Source: Bacteroidales bacterium
Lineage (GTDB): Bacteria; Bacteroidota; Bacteroidia; Bacteroidales; UBA932
Assembly: GCA_016282145.1 (NCBI GenBank)
Contig: JAEEJZ010000050.1
Span: 1 to 34,526, forward strand
Direction: 5' to 3'
Length of the DNA: 34,526 bases
Shown here: one piece after another, positions 16,646 through 24,290 of the stretch
Layout: every line of letters starts with the position of its first letter
Numbering within the stretch: position 1 is the first letter of the stretch
Notes under the pieces: generated by a model
What the model saw: the letters and a program-made list of their open reading frames with translations, nothing else
Databases searched by the model: none
What the model was told of the DNA's origin: nothing
Program-made: the position numbers and the translations under genes

Positions 16646-17140
16646 TCAGAATCCGGCACCAAGGCCTTTGATGATACCGGCATTTTCGAGCGCCTTGCGG
16701 AGTTCACCGACATTCACGTTGACAATCTGGCCAAATTTGTATTCCTTTCCGAATTTTACGACCTCGTCACTGCCTTCCTGCACGGAAGAGACATAGCGCA
16801 TATAGTCGCCTCCGTCCGCAAAGAAAGTGGCAAAGAAATCCGCGTGGTCCGTCATTGCCGAGGGAGATTTGCATAGCGGCCTGAAGGAGGCTCCGGCCCC
16901 GGCATAACCCTTGAAGATGATACCGTGTACGGCATTGCGACGGCTTTCGTTCATCGCTGCCTGCGCCTTGGAGGCATAACTCCAGACCTTGATGGAAGAA
17001 ATCCCGGTCCCCACGCTCTTGACATATTCGATGTCATAACGGAAATCGGGTTTGTTTGCCGCCTTTTTAGGCGCAGCGACGGCCGAAGCGGAGAGCAAAA
17101 GGCCCGCGACGGCCAGGAGGGCAAAGGCAATCTTTCTCAT
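16646..17140 (-). CDS. Small exported protein, soluble paralogue of the lipoprotein at 15568-16044
   Basis: 164 residues with a signal peptide (MRKIAFALLAVAGLLLSASA, cut near AVAA). Shared pattern with the lipoprotein: AMNESRRNAVHGIIFKG, a PLCKS segment, FFATFFADGGDYMRYV, then a Lys-rich stretch and ELRKALENAGIIKG at the end. Order and spacing are the same in both proteins, so one arose from the other, with one form anchored and one free. It starts 26 bases after the psd stop and no promoter box lies between, so transcription probably comes from ftsH. Confidence 0.75.
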   Translation of the reverse strand: MRKIAFALLAVAGLLLSASAVAAPKKAANKPDFRYDIEYVKSVGTGISSIKVWSYASKAQAAMNESRRNAVHGIIFKGYAGAGASFRPLCKSPSAMTDHADFFATFFADGGDYMRYVSSVQEGSDEVVKFGKEYKFGQIVNVNVGELRKALENAGIIKGLGAGF

Positions 17141-17166
17141 AGTGAATTATTTAGAGGTTATTACTT

Positions 17167-17820
17167 TTAGATTTCAGCGATGACGGTCTCGCAGGCGCGC
17201 GTGTAATCCCCAACCTTGACGCGGATATTGGCGTCCAGGGGAAGGTACATATCGATGCGGGAGCCGAATTTGATGATGCCGCACTGGGCACCGGCTTCGG
17301 TTTTCAGTCCGGGCTTGGCATAGCAGACGATACGGCGGGCAAAGGTGCCGGCCAATTGCTTGAAAAACACGTCGCGGCCCTCCGGGGTGCGGATGGCCGT
17401 GCAAGTGTGCTCGTTATCCTCGGAAGCCTTGGGCTTGAAGGCCATCAGGTGCTTGCCGGGATGGTATTGGTAGTACGTCACTTCCCCGGTGACGGGCCAG
17501 AAATTGGAGTGCACGTCAAAGAAGTTCATATAGACCGATACCATGATGCAGTCCCTCTTGAGGAACTCCTTTTCGTACATTTTCTGAACGATGACCACCT
17601 CGCCGTCAGCGACGCTGCTCACTACGGTGGAACTGCCCACAGGGCGGCGCACCGGTACCCGGAAGAAACGGGTCTGCCAGATGCAGAACCAGCCCAGCAC
17701 GATGGTGACGGGCCATAGCACCCAGGGATTCTTCGAAAAGATCCACACCGGGATCAGCACGGCGGCACTCCCCAGATAGACCAGGGCAAGGGTTCCATAG
17801 GAATTCTTGTCGATTTTCAT
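17167..17820 (-). CDS. psd: Phosphatidylserine decarboxylase, short archaeal-type form
   Basis: 217 residues; makes phosphatidylethanolamine. Two hydrophobic segments near the N-terminus (12-46) anchor it in the inner membrane. The self-cleavage site is IKFGS (183-187), where cutting before Ser187 makes the pyruvoyl cofactor, and the MNFFDVHSNFWP block (98-109) carries His104 of the processing triad. The length fits the single-chain short family rather than the 320-residue E. coli enzyme. The start overlaps the cdsA stop by one base (TGATG), and its substrate derives from CDP-diacylglycerol made by CdsA. Confidence 0.92.
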   Translation of the reverse strand: MKIDKNSYGTLALVYLGSAAVLIPVWIFSKNPWVLWPVTIVLGWFCIWQTRFFRVPVRRPVGSSTVVSSVADGEVVIVQKMYEKEFLKRDCIMVSVYMNFFDVHSNFWPVTGEVTYYQYHPGKHLMAFKPKASEDNEHTCTAIRTPEGRDVFFKQLAGTFARRIVCYAKPGLKTEAGAQCGIIKFGSRIDMYLPLDANIRVKVGDYTRACETVIAEI

Positions 17821-18650
17821 CAGATGATTTGGAAAATGGAAAGGTAAATCGTTGCGGCAGGAATAGCGGTCAGGCTACTGTCCAGACGGTCCAGCCAGCC
17901 ACCGTGTCCGGGGATGGCGTTGCCGGAGTCCTTGATGCCCAGAGTCCGCTTCCAAAGGGATTCGAACAGGTCACCGACGGTAGCGAAAATGCAGATGACT
18001 ACGCCGAGTGCCAGGCAGTGATACCAGGGCATCTGCAGGAGCCGGAGGGCCCAGAGCGCCAGCGCACCGCCCATGCAGAGCAGGATGCCGCCGACTACGC
18101 CCCACCAGGATTTTTTCGGCGAGATATGGGGAGCCAGTTTCTTGGAATTGGGCTTCTGTCCGAGCAGCGAGCCGAGGCAATAGGCGCCGACATCGGAACA
18201 CCAGATCAGAATGAAGAAGCAGAGCATGGTCAGCCCGGAGGGGACGCCGTCGCGCACCAGCAGCACCGGCAACAGCGCCACCGGTCCGCCGATGTACAGC
18301 AGTCCGGTGCACAGGTAGGCGAATTTACCGAACTCGAAGCGCTCCTTGCTGAAAATCTGCGTAATGGGAATGCAAAGCAGCGGAATCACCCCTGAAGCAA
18401 GCGCTTCCTCCCCTACCTGTTCCGTGCGGACGTACCAGAGCGAAAAACAGGTGAGCACGACTGTCAGCGCAGCCAGGATACGGGCTGCCTTGAAGGACTC
18501 GCCCAGGGAGTTGGCGTAGAATTCGTGCATCATCAGGCAGCCGGCAAGGGCCACGAAAATATGCAGCTGATGGGGTAAAAACAAGAGCACACCCGCCAGA
18601 ATCCCCACATAGAGGATGCCAAAGAGTGTGCGTAGCGTCAAATTCTTCAT
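17820..18650 (-). CDS. cdsA: Phosphatidate cytidylyltransferase
   Basis: 276 residues, a multi-pass inner-membrane enzyme making CDP-diacylglycerol from phosphatidate and CTP. The complete signature is at 231-258: SLWKRTLGIKDSGNAIPGHG followed by GWLDRLDS, with the Lys-Arg, Lys-Asp, His-Gly-Gly and Asp-Arg-x-Asp elements all in place. About seven hydrophobic segments precede and flank it. It overlaps ftsH by four bases (ATGA) and psd by one, so the three are translationally coupled. Confidence 0.95.
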   Translation of the reverse strand: MKNLTLRTLFGILYVGILAGVLLFLPHQLHIFVALAGCLMMHEFYANSLGESFKAARILAALTVVLTCFSLWYVRTEQVGEEALASGVIPLLCIPITQIFSKERFEFGKFAYLCTGLLYIGGPVALLPVLLVRDGVPSGLTMLCFFILIWCSDVGAYCLGSLLGQKPNSKKLAPHISPKKSWWGVVGGILLCMGGALALWALRLLQMPWYHCLALGVVICIFATVGDLFESLWKRTLGIKDSGNAIPGHGGWLDRLDSSLTAIPAATIYLSIFQII

Positions 18651-20581
18651 TTCACTTTCGGACCAAGGATTCGTTCCACGTCTTCCGCAAAGATAACTTC
18701 TTTTTCCAAAAGTAGTGCGGCTACTGCCAAGAATCCTTCTTTATGCTCTTCCAGAATGTCCCGGGTCTTCTTGTGGATCTCGTCCACGAGTTTCTTGACC
18801 TCGGCATCCATCATCTCGGCCGTCTTCTCGCTGTAAGGCTTGATGAGTTCATAGCCGCGGGCGCCGGTGGAATCGTAATAGGAAAGAGTGCCCACCTTGT
18901 CGCTCATGCCATAGAACTGAATCATGCTGTAAGCCATCTGCGTCAGGCGTTCGAGGTCGTTCTGTGCGCCGGTCGAGGGTTCTCCGTTGACCATTTCTTC
19001 GGCCACGCGGCCGCCGATGAGCGAGCACATTTCATCCATCATCTGCGACTTGCGCCAGAGCTTGCGCTCCTCGGGCAGGTACCAGGCGGCACCGAGGGCC
19101 TGTCCGCGCGGGATCAGCGTCACCTTGAAGAGCGGGTTCGCGTGCGGCAGCAGCCAGCTGACCACGGCGTGTCCGGCCTCGTGGTGCGCAATCGATTTCT
19201 TCTCCTCCGGAGTGATGATGGAACCTTTCTTTTCCAGTCCGCCGATGATGCGGTCCACCGCATCGAGGAAGTCCTGGCGGTCGATAATGCTCTTATTGCG
19301 GCGTGCGGCGGTCAGTGCCGCTTCGTTGCAGACATTGGCGATATCGGCGCCGGAGAAGCCCGGGGTGTGCCTGGCCATGAAATCGACATCGAAGTCCTTC
19401 TCGACCTTCAGCCCCTTCATATGCACTTCGAATATTTCCTTGCGCTCCTTGAGTTCGGGCAGGTCCACGTGGATCTGGCGGTCGAAGCGGCCGGCACGCA
19501 TCAGCGCCTTGTCCAGGATATCGGCGCGGTTGGTGGCCGCCAGGACGATGACGCCGCTGTTGGAACCGAAGCCGTCCATCTCGGTCAGCAACTGGTTCAA
19601 GGTGTTTTCGCGTTCGTCGTTGGAGGAGAAGCCCGCATTCTTTCCGCGGGCGCGGCCGACGGCATCGATCTCATCGATAAAGACGATGCAGGGGGCTTTC
19701 TCCTTGGCCTGGTTGAAGAGGTCGCGCACGCGGCTGGCACCTACGCCGACGAACATCTCCACGAAGTCGGAGCCGCTGATGCTGAAGAAGGGCACGTTCG
19801 CTTCGCCGGCAACGGCCTTCGCGAGCAGGGTCTTACCGGTGCCCGGAGGCCCGACGAGCAGGGCTCCCTTCGGGATTTTTCCGCCCAGCGCGGTATATTT
19901 CTTGGGATTCTTGAGGAAATCGACGATCTCCACGACTTCCTCCTTGGCGCCGTACAGACCGGCGACATCCTTGAAGGTCACGTTCACCTTGTTCTTGTCA
20001 GCCAGTTTCCCCGTGGATTTGCCGACGTTGAAGGGATTCATGCCGCCGGGGCCACCCGGACCGCCGCCCATCGCACGCCCCATGCCGCGGAACATCCAGA
20101 CCCAGAGCAGGACCATGAAGACAAGGGGAATCACCCACTGGAGCAGTTCGCCCCAGACGTGCTCGTCGTTCTCCATAATGACCTTGACCCGGTCTGCCTG
20201 GGGCAGGTCGGCGTTCAGGCGCTCAAACTCCTCTTCCGGATAGAAACGACCGGAAACGAGGAAGACGAACTGCGGGGCACTCTTGGGCAGTTCGTTGTTC
20301 GGGAAGAGGGAGGCATACTTCTGTGCGCGCTCGGGTTTGAGCGACACGGCTCCCTGCATCTCGTTGCGGGTGAAGGTGATGCTCTTCACATCGCCCTCGC
20401 GCACCATCTCCTGCACCTGGTCCCATTCGATTTTCTTGGCCGGGTTGCCGCCTTTCCCAAGCAGCATATAGCCCAGTCCCAATATAAGCAGAATATAAAA
20501 AACCCAGGACAGGTTGATTCGGACAATCTTCACCCTTCCGGTATTCTTTTTCTTGCCGCCGTTCTTCTTGTTTTGTGGCAT
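18647..20581 (-). CDS. ftsH: ATP-dependent zinc metalloprotease
   Basis: 644 residues, membrane-bound AAA+ protease for misfolded and regulatory membrane proteins. Two membrane segments (about 24-42 and 148-164) frame the periplasmic domain. A glycine-rich linker (172-180) leads into the AAA module: Walker A GPPGTGKT (244-251), Walker [10 protein letters not shown] (299-307) and arginine-finger region RAGRFDR (362-368). The zinc-protease motif is HEAGH at 467-471. Length and order are standard. It is the first gene of the nine-gene minus-strand run, suggesting shared expression of lipid synthesis, membrane quality control and the six exported proteins downstream. Confidence 0.96.
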   Translation of the reverse strand: MPQNKKNGGKKKNTGRVKIVRINLSWVFYILLILGLGYMLLGKGGNPAKKIEWDQVQEMVREGDVKSITFTRNEMQGAVSLKPERAQKYASLFPNNELPKSAPQFVFLVSGRFYPEEEFERLNADLPQADRVKVIMENDEHVWGELLQWVIPLVFMVLLWVWMFRGMGRAMGGGPGGPGGMNPFNVGKSTGKLADKNKVNVTFKDVAGLYGAKEEVVEIVDFLKNPKKYTALGGKIPKGALLVGPPGTGKTLLAKAVAGEANVPFFSISGSDFVEMFVGVGASRVRDLFNQAKEKAPCIVFIDEIDAVGRARGKNAGFSSNDERENTLNQLLTEMDGFGSNSGVIVLAATNRADILDKALMRAGRFDRQIHVDLPELKERKEIFEVHMKGLKVEKDFDVDFMARHTPGFSGADIANVCNEAALTAARRNKSIIDRQDFLDAVDRIIGGLEKKGSIITPEEKKSIAHHEAGHAVVSWLLPHANPLFKVTLIPRGQALGAAWYLPEERKLWRKSQMMDEMCSLIGGRVAEEMVNGEPSTGAQNDLERLTQMAYSMIQFYGMSDKVGTLSYYDSTGARGYELIKPYSEKTAEMMDAEVKKLVDEIHKKTRDILEEHKEGFLAVAALLLEKEVIFAEDVERILGPKVK

Positions 20582-20598
20582 CTTTGGTTATTTTTCAG

Positions 20599-20619
20599 TA
20601 AATTTGCTGTGCAAATATA
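20599..20619. promoter_or_regulatory. Divergent -7 boxes between ftsH and birA
   Basis: TAAATTTG on the plus strand (20599-20606, towards birA, 22-base leader) and TATATTTG on the minus strand (20619-20612, towards ftsH, 30-base leader). Neither has a TTG at the ideal distance. The two boxes are only five bases apart. Confidence 0.5.
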
Positions 20620-20628
20620 ACAAATTCC

Positions 20629-21171
20629 ATGCAAAAAGGCATTATCTGGCACAAAAGCCTCGATTCGACCAACGCAGAGGTGCGCAGGCAGTTATCCGAA
20701 CTTGACAATTTGTCAATCGTGGCGGCCCGCACACAGACGGCGGGACGCGGACAGGGCGACCATACCTGGACCTCCGAACCCGGACTGAACCTTACCTTCA
20801 CCCTGCTCCGGCGCTTTCCGAAAGGGGCCTTCGATGTCCGGAACCTGGCCGCCATCAATACCTATGTGACCAGTGTTCTGACGCATTATCTTGCCGCGCA
20901 TGGCGTGCAGGCCTGGGTCAAGCCGCCCAACGACATCTGGGTGGGCGACCGCAAGATCTGCGGCATTCTCATTGAAAATATCCTCGACTGCAGTTTTGTC
21001 ACGGAAAGCATCATCGGCATCGGCCTGGACCTGAATCAGACCGTATGGCCGCCGGAACTGCCGAATCCGGTGTCCCTGAAGGAATTGACGGGTAAGGATT
21101 ATTCGCTCGAGAAAGAACTGGAAGCGCTGCTTGCGCTCTTTGCCGCTACGCCGATTTCAGGCTGCGAATAA
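20629..21171 (+). CDS. birA: Biotin-[acetyl-CoA-carboxylase] ligase, catalytic domain only
   Basis: 180 residues. Activates biotin with ATP and attaches it to biotin-carrier proteins. Motifs: GRGQGDHTW (39-47, the biotinyl-AMP loop, here GQGD in place of GRRG), KPPNDIWV (98-105, usually KWPNDI) and KICGILIE (109-116). It lacks the N-terminal DNA-binding domain of E. coli BirA, so it is an enzyme and not a repressor, and it is shorter than most (about 240) because the C-terminal SH3-like domain is nearly absent. The end overlaps convergent rpe by 26 bases. Confidence 0.88.
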   Translation: MQKGIIWHKSLDSTNAEVRRQLSELDNLSIVAARTQTAGRGQGDHTWTSEPGLNLTFTLLRRFPKGAFDVRNLAAINTYVTSVLTHYLAAHGVQAWVKPPNDIWVGDRKICGILIENILDCSFVTESIIGIGLDLNQTVWPPELPNPVSLKELTGKDYSLEKELEALLALFAATPISGCE

Positions 21172-21790
21172 CGGCTGCGGGGTCCGGAGCACCGAAGACC
21201 GCGCTGCCCGCGACGAGGATATCGGCACCGGCTTCACGGAGCTCCTTCGCATTGGCGGCTGACACTCCCCCGTCCACTTCGATCATCGCGCGGTCGCCCC
21301 TGCGTGCGAGTTCCGCTTTCAATGCGGCAATGCGCTCCAGGCTCTCGGGAATGAAGCGCTGTCCGCCGAAGCCCGCATAAACGGACATGATGAGGAAGAA
21401 ATCCGCGCTGCCGATGTAGGGGAAAAGTTTCTGCACGGGCACATCCGGGTCGATCGCCAGTCCGGCTTTCACGCCCATCGCGCGCAGCGAGGCAAGATGC
21501 TTTGCGGCATCGGCCCCGGCGGCTTCGAGGTGGAAACTGATGTAAGCGGCGCCTTTTTTCGCCAGATGCGGGAACCATTCCCAGGGATGGATGGTCATCA
21601 GATGGGCATCCAGGGGTATCGCGGCTTCGCGGCTCACCGCATCGGTAACGCTGAAGCCGAAGGAAAGGTTCGGCACCAGCACGCCGTCCATCAGGTCCAG
21701 ATGAATCAGGTCGGCGTGGGCATTGAGCATACGCACGGCATCACCGAGTTGCAGGAAATCGGCACTGAGCAAGGAGGGACTGACGAGCAT
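21146..21790 (-). CDS. rpe: Ribulose-phosphate 3-epimerase
   Basis: 214 residues from the ATG at 21790, five bases below the dnaA stop; an upstream extension lies inside dnaA and adds nine unlikely residues. A TIM barrel of the pentose phosphate pathway. VSPSLLSADF at the start, the metal-binding HLDLMDG (30-36), DAHLMT, MSVYAGFGGQRFIP (which the usual VNPGFGGQ loop corresponds to) and IEVDGGVS are present. It is read directly after dnaA and likely co-transcribed with it. Confidence 0.93.
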   Translation of the reverse strand: MLVSPSLLSADFLQLGDAVRMLNAHADLIHLDLMDGVLVPNLSFGFSVTDAVSREAAIPLDAHLMTIHPWEWFPHLAKKGAAYISFHLEAAGADAAKHLASLRAMGVKAGLAIDPDVPVQKLFPYIGSADFFLIMSVYAGFGGQRFIPESLERIAALKAELARRGDRAMIEVDGGVSAANAKELREAGADILVAGSAVFGAPDPAAVIRSLKSA

Positions 21791-21794
21791 GGCG

Positions 21795-23228
21795 TTAGAG
21801 GTTTTCCGAGGTGGCAAGGGAGGCTTCTATATCCGTGACGTAGCGTTTGAAGCTGCGGTCGGTTGCCATCAGGTCGCTGACCGTGTTGCAGGCGTGCAGG
21901 ACCGTGGCGTGGTCCTTCCCGCCGGTTTCGCTGCCGATGGTGGCCAGCGAGCAGTTGGTGAGCAGGTTGCGGCTCAGGTACATCGAGATCTGCCGGGCCT
22001 GCACGATCTGGCGCTTGCGCGAGCTGGAGAGCAGTTCGTCGCGGGTGATGTTGAAGTACTCGCAGACGCTGTCCTGAATGCGGGCGATGTTGATGTCGCC
22101 GGCATCTTCGCCGATGATGTTCTCGGTAATGCGGGCGGCCAGTTCCACGGAATTCTCCTGATGCGTCAGGGTCGCGTGGGCCATCACGGAGACCAGTGCC
22201 CCCTCGAGCTCCCGGAAATTGGATTTCACGTGGGCGGCGATGTACTCGAGCACTTCGTCGGAAATCAGGACGCCCTCGCGGTCGCGGCGGGCCTTGAGCA
22301 TCGCCAGCCGGGTGGCATAGTCGGGACGGTCGAGCCGCACCGAGAGTCCCCATTTGAAGCGGGAGAGCATCCGGGCTTCGAAATTCCGCAGTTCCACCGC
22401 CGGACGGTCCGAGGTGAAGACCAGCTGCTTGCCGTTCTGGTGCAGGTGGTTGAAGATGTTGAAAAGAGCGCCCTGGCTGCCGCCGGCGGTCTGGAGGTCC
22501 TGGATATCGTCGATGATCAGGACATCGATCTTCATATAGAAGTGCAGGAAGTCGTTGAGCTTGTTGTGGACGGTCGTCGCATCCACATACTGTGACTTGA
22601 ACTGGCTTCCGGTCACGTAGAGCACGATGAGATCCGGGAACTTGTTATGGATGGCAATACCGATGGCCTGGGCGAGATGGGTCTTACCCAGACCGGGGCC
22701 GCCGAAGATGAACAGCGGATTGAAGGGGGTCTTGCCCGGCGCCTCGGCAATGCTCACCCCGGCGCTCAGACCCATCTGGTTGCACTCCCCCTTGACGAAG
22801 TTCTCGAAACAATAGACGGGATTCAGGCGCGGATCGATCTCCACTTTCTTGAGACCGGGCAGCACCAGCGGATTGGTGATGCTGTCGGTACGCAGGTTAC
22901 CCAGGCTGACTGCTTTGTTGACAGGGGCCGTCCCGTACTGGGCGTTGAGCGTCATCGCAGGCTGGGTCTGGACGGGGCGCACGGAATAGATGAGCCGGGC
23001 GTCAGGACCGATGACGCGACGAAGCGTCATCCGGATCACATCCAGGTACTGGTTCTCCAGGAATTCACGGAAGAAATCGGACGGCACCTCCACCGTCAGG
23101 GTCGGACCTTCAAGCGACAGGGGCTTGATGGGTTTGAACCAAGTGGTGAAGGGACGGGGCTCGATGATTCGCTCCACGATGTGAAGGAAGTCGTTCCAGA
23201 TGTCGATGTGTTTTGCCTGTCCGTTCAT
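21795..23228 (-). CDS. dnaA: Chromosomal replication initiator protein
   Basis: 477 residues. Domain I (1-85) with FTTWFKPIKPLSL; linker domain II (85-135); AAA+ domain III with Walker A GGPGLGKT (176-183), Walker B VLIIDDIQ and sensor FTSDRP; and domain IV with the DNA-binding signature GGKDHATVLHAC near the end (Lys replaces the frequent Arg). It binds origin boxes and opens the duplex. The ATG lies seven bases after a CACTTTTG box. No DnaA boxes are visible in the 213-base gap upstream. Confidence 0.96.
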   Translation of the reverse strand: MNGQAKHIDIWNDFLHIVERIIEPRPFTTWFKPIKPLSLEGPTLTVEVPSDFFREFLENQYLDVIRMTLRRVIGPDARLIYSVRPVQTQPAMTLNAQYGTAPVNKAVSLGNLRTDSITNPLVLPGLKKVEIDPRLNPVYCFENFVKGECNQMGLSAGVSIAEAPGKTPFNPLFIFGGPGLGKTHLAQAIGIAIHNKFPDLIVLYVTGSQFKSQYVDATTVHNKLNDFLHFYMKIDVLIIDDIQDLQTAGGSQGALFNIFNHLHQNGKQLVFTSDRPAVELRNFEARMLSRFKWGLSVRLDRPDYATRLAMLKARRDREGVLISDEVLEYIAAHVKSNFRELEGALVSVMAHATLTHQENSVELAARITENIIGEDAGDINIARIQDSVCEYFNITRDELLSSSRKRQIVQARQISMYLSRNLLTNCSLATIGSETGGKDHATVLHACNTVSDLMATDRSFKRYVTDIEASLATSENL

Positions 23229-23235
23229 TGGACTG

Positions 23236-23262
23236 CAAAAGTGGTCGAAAAAAAATTTACAA
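23236..23262 (-). promoter_or_regulatory. Possible dnaA promoter
   Basis: On the minus strand, TTG (23262-23260), 16 bases, CACTTTTG (23243-23236), then seven bases to the dnaA ATG. The -7 box is one base off and the spacing is short, so this is a moderate call. The rest of the gap is strongly AT-rich with long A and T runs. Confidence 0.45.
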
Positions 23263-23405
23263 AAAAACTTTTCTCGTATTGTTTTTTAATTTTTTTCGTC
23301 CTAAATAAACAAGAGGATTGCTTTCTTTTGCAAAATATCGCAACTCGCTAATTTACAGATGATTAATTTTTGTAAACTTGCCAGTATGCCCCTCAGTTGC
23401 AAAGT

Positions 23406-23436
23406 GCTTATTTGGAAGATTTACAAATAAGCTTTT
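23406..23436. terminator. Hairpin downstream of the amidase gene
   Basis: GCTTATTTG, a nine-base loop, CAAATAAGC: a perfect nine-base-pair stem followed by TTTT on the plus strand. It begins ten bases beyond the stop of the minus-strand amidase, for which it is the natural terminator, although the T run is on the opposite side. Confidence 0.5.
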
Positions 23437-23441
23437 ACGGA

Positions 23442-24257
23442 TTATCGGGCAGTGGAAACGCTCTCGTCGTATTCTTTTCGATAGTCGAGCAATGCGGAAA
23501 AGAGGCTTTGTGCGATTTTATCCTTCGCCGCTTCGGTCCGCAGCTGCGCCAGGTCTCCGGCGTTGCTGATGAAGCCCATCTCGACGAGCACTGACGGCAT
23601 AGCCGTTTTCCACAGGACGAAGAAGGGATCCTGCGAGAGTCCGCGCGATACCGGGAACGGTCCGCCCGTCTTCATCTTTTCGTCCACCATCGCGGCGAAG
23701 CGGATACTCTGTTCCAGATGGGCGTTCTGCATCAGGAGCATAAAGATGAACGATTCCTCATCGTTGGGATCCAGGCCTTCGTAGCGGGTGCTGTAGTCCT
23801 CTTCAAGATAGATGACGGAGTTCTCGCGACGGCAGATTTCACGGTTAAAGGCGAAAAGGTCGCGGTCCTTGGCGGACGACTGTCCGAGCACGTGGACGGA
23901 ATAGCCGCTGGGGCCGCTGCGCGGGCAGGCGTTGACGTGCAGGGAGATGAAGAGGTTCGCATCCGCCTTGTTGGCAATCAGCGCCCGGTCTCCCAGAGGA
24001 ATGAACACGTCGGTCCGGCGGGTCAGCACCACGTTCAGGTCCGGCGCCTTCTCCTTGATGAGTTTCTCCAGTTTGAGCGCGACGTCCAGGTTGATGGATT
24101 TTTCCATCGTCTTTTTATCCGCAGACACGGCTCCGGCATCCTTGCCGCCGTGCCCGGGATCCAGCACTACCGTCTTGAACTTCAGTCCCTGTCCCTGCAA
24201 AAGCAGGGAAAAAGACAGCAAGGCGGCCGCGCAGATTGTGTGTTTCAGAAATATCAT
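23442..24257 (-). CDS. N-acetylmuramoyl-L-alanine amidase (Amidase_3)
   Basis: 271 residues with a signal peptide (first 22 or so residues, cut near QG). A zinc peptidoglycan amidase that cuts between muramic acid and the stem peptide, acting in the periplasm. Zinc ligands: His35 in DPGHGGKD, Glu51 in MEKSINLD and His106 in SLHVNA; the catalytic Glu225 is in VEMGFISN. The insert between about 130 and 200, including EEDYSTRYEG, is the region that often forms the regulatory helix in AmiC-like enzymes. No LysM or AMIN domain. Divergent from lptD. Confidence 0.92.
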   Translation of the reverse strand: MIFLKHTICAAALLSFSLLLQGQGLKFKTVVLDPGHGGKDAGAVSADKKTMEKSINLDVALKLEKLIKEKAPDLNVVLTRRTDVFIPLGDRALIANKADANLFISLHVNACPRSGPSGYSVHVLGQSSAKDRDLFAFNREICRRENSVIYLEEDYSTRYEGLDPNDEESFIFMLLMQNAHLEQSIRFAAMVDEKMKTGGPFPVSRGLSQDPFFVLWKTAMPSVLVEMGFISNAGDLAQLRTEAAKDKIAQSLFSALLDYRKEYDESVSTAR

Positions 24258-24281
24258 TTATCTTTGTAGGTTGCAAATATA
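24236..24281. promoter_or_regulatory. Divergent promoters of the amidase gene and lptD
   Basis: Plus strand: TTG (24236-24238), 20 bases, TATCTTTG (24259-24266), a perfect promoter towards lptD whose -33 and -7 elements lie inside the first codons of the amidase gene. Minus strand: TATATTTG (24281-24274), 16 bases before the amidase ATG. Confidence 0.7.
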
Positions 24282-24290
24282 GTAAATAAA

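Noticed and set aside
18743..20620. Long plus-strand frames opposite ftsH
   Set aside because: Antisense shadows; ftsH motifs are complete on the other strand.
23229..23441. Replication origin next to dnaA
   Set aside because: No DnaA boxes; AT-richness alone is not enough.
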